NCBI GenBank assembly: GCA_900549025.1
Contig: URMZ01000030.1
Location: 1 to 20,900 of the forward strand
Reading direction: 5' to 3'
DNA length: 20,900 bases
Source: an uncultured Collinsella sp.
Lineage (GTDB): Bacteria > Actinomycetota > Coriobacteriia > Coriobacteriales > Coriobacteriaceae
The notes under the pieces were generated by a model. That model did no database searches. It was given only the letters and a program-made list of their open reading frames with translations, and had not been told where the DNA came from. Below, piece after piece: positions 16,319 to 20,900 of the stretch (its first letter is position 1; every line of letters starts with the position of its first letter). The position numbers were made by a program, and so were the translations under genes.

Positions 16319-17920
16319 CTACGACGCGAGCGTGGCGATGACGGCTTCGTCGCCGGCGTATATGAGGGTGTTGCCGTCGGGGATGATCGTTTGGCCTTCG
16401 CGCTTGAGCATCACCACAATAAACGGATGCTTGCCTTGCGGCACATCGCGCAGGCGCTGGCCGGCCAGGCGACCGTGGGGCGTCACGGTGACCTCGCGCA
16501 GCGTAACCTCGGCACGCTCTTCAAACGTCGGCGCGGCCATAACCAGCAGATCGCCTTCCTGGATCACGGTATCGCCGTTGGGCAGCACCGGGTGCGCGCC
16601 ATCGCGCAGCACCAGGACGACGAGCATGTCCGTGGCGCTGCCAATATCGGCGAGCGAGCGTCCGGAAAACGGATGGCCCGCGCCCACCTTGAACTTGACA
16701 AACGACATGCCGTCCTCGTCGCGGTAGTCGTTAAAGGTGCGGCGCACGTCGCCTTCCGCGTCGATCATATTGAGCTTTTTTGCCACCGCCGGTAGCAGCG
16801 AGCCCTGCACCACAATGCTTGACACGGCAATCACAAATACCAGGTCAAACAGGTCGTGACCGCCAGGAACACCGGCCACCACGGTAAAGAGGCTAAACAC
16901 GACCGAAGCCGCGCCGCGCAGACCCGCCCAGCTTACGAGCGCAACCTGGCGAGGGTTCGTCTTAAAGGGCGCTAGGAGCACGCCGACGGCGATGGGGCGG
17001 CTCACAAAGAGCATAAACGCCATGAGCGCCAGGCCCGGCAGCAGCATCTGCGGCAGGCGTGCGGGCGTTACGAGCAGGCCGAGCAAGAAGAAGATCGTCA
17101 TCTCGGCCATCTCGGTGAGGGTATCGAAGAAGTGCGCCATCTCGACCTTGCCGGTGATGTCGCTCGCACCCAGCACAATGCCGGCCAGGTACACGGCCAA
17201 AAATCCGTTGCCGCCCAGGTAGCTCGGCAGCGCGTAGGCGACGATGGCCACGGCGAACAAAAAGATGGTCTGCGCGCCCTCGGCCGTTGCGTGCGCGCGT
17301 TCAATCAGGCGGCCCGCCGCCCAGCCGATGGCGAGGCCCAGGCCCACGCCCAAGATAATCTGCTTGGCCAGCAGTGCGGGAATGTTGATGTCGCCGCCGG
17401 CCGCGAGTGTGGCGAGCACGGCGGTGAGCATATAGGCGACGGGATCGTTGGAGCCCGATTCGACCTCGAGCAGCGAGTCGGTGCCGCCCCTCAGCGACAG
17501 GCTGTGCTCGCGCAGAACGCTAAAGACGCTGGCCGCGTCGGTGGACGCCACGACCGATCCCAACAGCAGGCCGCCGATCCAGTCGAAGCCCAGCACAAAG
17601 TGGGCGAACACGCCGGTGATGCCTGCGGTGATGACGACGCCGAGCGTGCTCAGCAGCACCGCCGGCGCGGCGACGGGCTTGGCGCGGTCGATATTGGTGT
17701 TAAAGCCGCCGTAGAACATGATGAACAGCAGCGCCGTGCTGCAGACGGTTTCGGTGAGCGCGTAGTCGCTAAAGTCGATATGCGTCGGGCCGTTGACGCC
17801 CAACAGCATGCCCAGCGCGATAAAGATGAGCAGGGTGGGGAAGGGGAGTTTTTTGCCGACGGGTTTGATGGTCAGGCACAAAATGATGACGAGGCCGATA
17901 AAGAGAAGGATCTGGTTCAT
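16319..17920 (-). CDS. nhaP2: K+/H+ antiporter, CPA1 family (NhaP2/CvrA-like)
   Basis: Inner-membrane cation/proton antiporter of 533 aa. About twelve hydrophobic segments span residues 1-380; the family's conserved region GSVVASTDAAS (121-131) and ESGSNDP (154-160, with N158 and D159) mark the ion-binding core, and WAGLRGAASVV is another CPA1 signature. After residue about 390 come two soluble TrkA-C/RCK-C-like repeats (about 395-460 and 470-533) of the kind that regulate potassium antiporters by ligand binding. This architecture fits NhaP2-type potassium/proton antiporters, which prevent K+ overload and help pH control. Start ATG at 17920 has AGGAG 12 bases upstream, rather distant. It converges with the 73-aa gene across a long palindrome and is divergent from the phosphoesterase gene. 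The exact ion is inferred from family. Confidence 0.86.
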   Translation of the reverse strand: MNQILLFIGLVIILCLTIKPVGKKLPFPTLLIFIALGMLLGVNGPTHIDFSDYALTETVCSTALLFIMFYGGFNTNIDRAKPVAAPAVLLSTLGVVITAGITGVFAHFVLGFDWIGGLLLGSVVASTDAASVFSVLREHSLSLRGGTDSLLEVESGSNDPVAYMLTAVLATLAAGGDINIPALLAKQIILGVGLGLAIGWAAGRLIERAHATAEGAQTIFLFAVAIVAYALPSYLGGNGFLAVYLAGIVLGASDITGKVEMAHFFDTLTEMAEMTIFFLLGLLVTPARLPQMLLPGLALMAFMLFVSRPIAVGVLLAPFKTNPRQVALVSWAGLRGAASVVFSLFTVVAGVPGGHDLFDLVFVIAVSSIVVQGSLLPAVAKKLNMIDAEGDVRRTFNDYRDEDGMSFVKFKVGAGHPFSGRSLADIGSATDMLVVLVLRDGAHPVLPNGDTVIQEGDLLVMAAPTFEERAEVTLREVTVTPHGRLAGQRLRDVPQGKHPFIVVMLKREGQTIIPDGNTLIYAGDEAVIATLAS

Positions 17921-18069
17921 GGATAGTGTCCGCTCCTGGGTGGTTGGCGTGGCACGGTCAGTTGTCTGCGGTTATTTGTACCCAAAGATGGTGGGTTTAT
18001 GGGGTTGGATTGCGGGCGTGCGCGATATCGTCATAGACGGCTGCCGTCTTTGCCTCTGCTCGGAAACCC

Positions 18070-18098
18070 TTTCCAGCTTTATTGCAACGGAGTACAAT
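18070..18098 (+). promoter_or_regulatory. Putative sigma-70-type promoter for the phosphoesterase gene
   Basis: TTTCCA (18070-18075) and TACAAT (18093-18098) are separated by 17 bases and lie about 75 bases before the ATG at 18174. The -10 matches five of six consensus positions and the -35 four of six. Just downstream, TTCAA-C-TTGAA around 18113-18123 is a short dyad that could be an operator or chance. The intergenic region is 253 bases; no equally good promoter was seen for the divergent antiporter gene. Confidence 0.45.
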
Positions 18099-18173
18099 GG
18101 GTAACGTTTAAGTTCAACTTGAAGTTTTAGTTGCGGCACCGGGCTTCGGCCGCAATGCAAGGAGAGGCGTACC

Positions 18174-19013
18174 ATGGCGATCTATGTGACATCTGATGCT
18201 CACGGGCACGTGCGCGCGCTTGACGAGGCCCTGTCTAAGATCTCGTTGACGTCCGACGACACGCTGTACGTGTTGGGCGACATGATCGATCGCGGGCCCG
18301 ATCCGGCCGGCGTTATTAAGCTCGTGCGCTCGCTGCCCAACGCCCACGTGCTCAAGGGTAATCACGAGCAGATCATGCTCGATGCCATCATTGGTCAGGA
18401 TCCGCTCGATGCCGAGACCTGGGATATCAACGGTGGCTGGACGACGCGCGAGCAGCTCAACGACATGGAATTTGAGGCATACGAGGAGCTCGTGCGATGG
18501 ATGGCCGCGCTGCCGCTCTACGCGGTGGTCGAGACCGAGGAGCGCCCGTATCTGCTGGTACACGCCGGCATTCAGACCGAGGCGGCGCGGGCGTTTTTGC
18601 TTGAGCATGGCGTCGATTGTGCCGATGGCGTTGGAGCGGTGGGTGCCGATCGCGAGCTGCTGCAGCAGATGCTCGCGGTGCAGTCGTCCGATGACCTGCT
18701 GTGGATTCGTCACGGCTATTGGGATGTGCCGACCGGGCTGCTTTCTACCGAGGGTAAGGGCCCGGTCGTTGTGAGCGGTCACACGCCAACGGTGTCGCTC
18801 GGGCGTTATTGCGAGGTCGGTGGTCTTGCGGGGCTCGACGAGGAGTCGGGCCGCGGGCAGATCGTGCGCTTGGGCGGCGAGGACACTGCCGGTGTGCCCG
18901 ATCGTATCGACATCGACTGCGCCGCCGCCACCGGCTCCGAGTTCGGCCGCGTGGGCATCCTGCGCCTGGACGACGGGGCCGAGTTCTACGCGAACATCAA
19001 CCCGGGCGAATGA
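18174..19013 (+). CDS. PPP-family metallophosphoesterase
   Basis: Calcineurin-like metallophosphoesterase of 279 aa with all key motifs of the PPP-like family: D8 and H10 in SDAHGH, GDMIDRG at 35-41 (D36, D39, R40), GNHE at 62-65 (N63, H64) and GHTP at 202-205 (H203). These bind two metal ions and the phosphate. Such proteins are annotated as bacterial serine/threonine phosphatases, PrpE-like enzymes or dinucleoside tetraphosphatases; the sequence alone does not settle the substrate. No signal peptide or membrane segment is present, so it is cytoplasmic. Start ATG 18174 has GGAGAGG at 18161-18167. It converges with the flippase gene, with 31 bases between the two stops. Confidence 0.85.
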   Translation: MAIYVTSDAHGHVRALDEALSKISLTSDDTLYVLGDMIDRGPDPAGVIKLVRSLPNAHVLKGNHEQIMLDAIIGQDPLDAETWDINGGWTTREQLNDMEFEAYEELVRWMAALPLYAVVETEERPYLLVHAGIQTEAARAFLLEHGVDCADGVGAVGADRELLQQMLAVQSSDDLLWIRHGYWDVPTGLLSTEGKGPVVVSGHTPTVSLGRYCEVGGLAGLDEESGRGQIVRLGGEDTAGVPDRIDIDCAAATGSEFGRVGILRLDDGAEFYANINPGE

Positions 19014-19044
19014 TGTCCCAAATTAGCTACCCCCACCGCTGCAA

Positions 19045-20625
19045 TTAGGCGCCGTACGGATTCCGGTCTCTCTCTATGCGTTGGCGGATGCGGCGGTACT
19101 CGATAATCAGTAGCACCAGGAGTAGGGCCATGATGGCTAGGTAGCTCACCACAGCGCCCATCAGACCCAGCAGCTTAATCAAGATCACCGGCAGCACCAC
19201 GCTTACGGCGAAGCAGATCAGGTAGATCTTAGTGACGTCTCCAGCGTGGCGCAGCACCGTGATGATGGCGTAGATAAAGTCGATGGCCGCGGTGACGCCG
19301 CCGGCGACGACCATCAGCAACGCCAGCGTACGGTAGCGCTCAAAGCTGAGGCCGTACATAAAGCTCATGAGGGGGATGCCGGGGCCTGCCATAAATGCGG
19401 CGCACACGCCGGTGATGACCACGATCAGCGCCATAACGGCAACAATAATCAGGTCAAAGCGACGACGCTTGCGAGGATTAGCCCAAATGCTCGACAAGCG
19501 CAGGAGCTGCGGTTTATAGATAAATCCAATGCTCAGCAAAATAGCCTGCGCCGGAAAGAACAGGGCATTAAAGTACAGCTGATATTTGTATGCCAGCGTG
19601 CCTTCCATCACAAACTTGGGCATGCTCTCAATAAGGTTGAACAGGAACAGTGCGCCAAAGAGCGGGGCGCACTGGACAAACAGGTGGCCGACCTCGCGCA
19701 GGCTCACGCGGCGCGATTTTTCGGTCTCGAGCAGGGCGAGCGGCGCGGTGACCAGCACGAGCGAGGCGATCGCGGCGACACCCATGGCCATGGCCGCGAT
19801 GGGCATGCTGCGCGTGAGGAATAGCGCCGCGCTAAAGACCGCGATGACACCGACGGAGCGTAGCGTTTGGCTCATTCCAGCCAAGTAGAGTTTGTCGGCC
19901 TGCTGCAGGCGGCCTTCGTACACGTCGGCGACGCCGTCGATGACCTTATACAGGTAGACGCCCAGGCCGATCGTCGCCATCTGCGCATCATAGCCGCGGG
20001 CGCTGCTGTACATGAGGCCGCAGCCTAGGGCGAGCGCTCCACAAAGCCAGCGGTTGAGCTGGTAGGAGGCAAAGGATGTCTTTTCGTCGATGTCTGAGAC
20101 CTGGAAATTGCGCACGCCGTAGTTGCATGCGATCATGATGAGCGTGCCGGTGACGAAGGCGATGGAGAACTTACCGGCCTCCTCGGCACCCGCGAGCTGT
20201 GTCGACACGATGGTGAGCAGAGGAAACGCCATGCCCCACACGGCGGTGCCCAGGGTATTCCAGAGATAGTCGCGGCGGGTGGCGTGCTCTTCGTATTCCG
20301 CTTCCTGCATGGAGAAGCCGCCGCCGTAGACGGCGCCGAGCAGGCGGTTCCACCAAGCGTTGACCATGCGGCGGACGGGGCCGGGCTCCCGATCGCGTTC
20401 GCGCCGGCGACGTGTGGCTTGGTAGCTATCGGGTCCGCCGGCGTTGCGCTGACTCAGCTCCTGGATGCGTGCGAGCTCCTCGGCGGTGTGCGAGGCGGGG
20501 AACAGGCCGTTCTCGATGCGTCCGCCCTGGGCCCTTGCGGTGCCGCTGCCCGCTACGGCGGGGTCGGCGACGCCATTGCGGCGGGCGATGGCGCGGCGAA
20601 TGCTATCGAGGGGCGTGATGCTCAA
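19045..20625 (-). CDS. Polysaccharide-flippase-like membrane protein (MOP/Wzx type)
   Basis: Integral membrane protein, 526 aa from the chosen start. After a hydrophilic N-terminal region of about 110 residues rich in Arg and Glu come about 12 hydrophobic segments, starting with LWNTLGTAVWGMAFPLLTIV. The layout resembles Wzx/MOP-superfamily exporters that flip lipid-linked sugars across the membrane. The frame is open to ATG 20676, but AGAAAGGA (bases 20633-20640 on the opposite strand) lies seven bases before TTG 20625, and a TATACT -10-like hexamer lies at 20654-20659, inside the longer reading. I therefore prefer TTG 20625. The long soluble N-terminus is unusual for a flippase and might mediate partner binding. 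No glycosyltransferase neighbours are in the window, so the substrate is unknown. Confidence 0.75.
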   Translation of the reverse strand: MSITPLDSIRRAIARRNGVADPAVAGSGTARAQGGRIENGLFPASHTAEELARIQELSQRNAGGPDSYQATRRRRERDREPGPVRRMVNAWWNRLLGAVYGGGFSMQEAEYEEHATRRDYLWNTLGTAVWGMAFPLLTIVSTQLAGAEEAGKFSIAFVTGTLIMIACNYGVRNFQVSDIDEKTSFASYQLNRWLCGALALGCGLMYSSARGYDAQMATIGLGVYLYKVIDGVADVYEGRLQQADKLYLAGMSQTLRSVGVIAVFSAALFLTRSMPIAAMAMGVAAIASLVLVTAPLALLETEKSRRVSLREVGHLFVQCAPLFGALFLFNLIESMPKFVMEGTLAYKYQLYFNALFFPAQAILLSIGFIYKPQLLRLSSIWANPRKRRRFDLIIVAVMALIVVITGVCAAFMAGPGIPLMSFMYGLSFERYRTLALLMVVAGGVTAAIDFIYAIITVLRHAGDVTKIYLICFAVSVVLPVILIKLLGLMGAVVSYLAIMALLLVLLIIEYRRIRQRIERDRNPYGA

Positions 20626-20653
20626 AGCAGGGTCCTTTCTATTGCTGCGCTCT

Positions 20654-20659
20654 AGTATA
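20654..20659 (-). promoter_or_regulatory. Putative -10 element for the flippase gene
   Basis: Read on the minus strand the hexamer is TATACT, five of six matches to consensus, 28 bases before the TTG start at 20625. No good -35 is found 16-18 bases upstream, and there is no extended TGn. It helps to argue that the upstream ATG at 20676 is not the start. Confidence 0.35.
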
Positions 20660-20684
20660 GTCGCGGTGGTATCCATTCGTGTTT

Positions 20685-20817
20685 TTGAACAGGTTGTTCA
20701 ATAAATGGCGGCGCCATTCAGTAGTCGGCACTTAGGGACGTTCCTTATGTGCCGGCACTTTGGGAACGTCCCTAAGTGCCGGCATCCGAGGACACTCCTT
20801 GAATATTGCCTGTTCAA
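20685..20817. repeat. MITE-like nested inverted repeat
   Basis: Outer ends TTGAACAGG (20685-20693) and CCTGTTCAA (20809-20817) are perfect 9-bp inverted repeats about 133 bases apart. Inside, CGGCACTTAGGGACGTTCC (20726-20744) pairs perfectly over 19 bp with 20763-20781, around a spacer holding GTGCCGGCAC, itself a palindrome. A smaller hairpin AATGGCG/CGCCATT lies at 20704-20718. No open reading frame of note is inside. This fits a miniature inverted-repeat or REP-like element just upstream of the flippase gene; whether it is dispersed in the genome cannot be seen here. Confidence 0.65.
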
Positions 20818-20870
20818 GAGTGTTCCCAATGACTAGTCGTTTAAAAACGTCCATTACAGTCGAAATTGTC

Positions 20871-20891
20871 AGCCCGGGACCGTCTCGGGCT
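20871..20891. terminator. Small hairpin near the right edge
   Basis: AGCCCGGGA (20871-20879) and TCTCGGGCT (20883-20891) form a nine-pair stem with one wobble around CCG. Read on the minus strand it is followed by a short A/T-rich run (GACAATTT), so it may end a minus-strand gene lying beyond the window, or be part of a leader. Between 20818 and the window end I see no convincing coding region. Confidence 0.3.
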
Positions 20892-20900
20892 ACGATTGAG

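Noticed and set aside
17132..17926. Plus-strand open frame of 264 codons opposite the antiporter
   Set aside because: Its product is low-complexity, rich in Gln, His, Asp and Gly, as expected for the complement of a hydrophobic membrane gene; the antiporter reading is clear.
1..20900. CRISPR arrays, tRNA or rRNA genes, integrases and IS transposases
   Set aside because: No regularly spaced direct repeats, RNA gene signatures or transposase/recombinase motifs were seen on either strand.

Overview
The window is G+C-rich, densely coded DNA (about 60-65% G+C in most lines I hand-counted). Its gene set and style suggest a high-G+C gut-type actinobacterium of the Coriobacteriia, for example Collinsella or a relative. 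That placement is inferred from overall resemblance; no rRNA or other marker gene is present.

Positions 1-14524 hold a type 1 BREX phage-defence operon on the + strand in the canonical order brxA, brxB, brxC, pglX, pglZ, brxL. The left edge cuts in at or near the start of brxA, so the operon promoter and any upstream regulator are outside the window. BrxC is an ATPase, PglX an adenine-specific DNA methyltransferase, PglZ an alkaline-phosphatase-superfamily protein and BrxL an AAA+ protein with a Lon-like C-terminal domain. Together they normally methylate self DNA and block replication of unmodified phage.

The notable feature is pglX. It is not one gene of about 1150-1250 codons. An 830-aa methyltransferase plus target-recognition half (5206-7698) ends just after a conserved family motif. 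A separate 322-aa gene (8467-9435) carries the conserved PglX C-terminal domain with its own ribosome binding site and ATG. Between them lies an intact gene for a HEPN-superfamily protein (7706-8326), a likely RNase or toxin. The 3' end of the first half, the HEPN gene and the short spacer after it (about 7141-8466) are clearly A+T-richer (about 38-53% G+C) than the flanks. This suggests that a 'recognition domain + HEPN' cassette was exchanged into an older, G+C-rich BREX backbone. It is the best candidate here for an undescribed system: a split PglX with a built-in HEPN effector.

Positions 14525-16203 hold two + strand genes I do not recognise (450 and 73 aa), set off from brxL by a strong G+C hairpin. 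From 16204 on the genes look like ordinary chromosome: a long inverted repeat between convergent genes; a CPA1-type K+/H+ antiporter (minus strand); a PPP-type metallophosphoesterase (plus strand); and a polysaccharide-flippase-like membrane protein (minus strand). The last 220 bases contain a MITE-like nested inverted repeat and another small hairpin, with no convincing gene.
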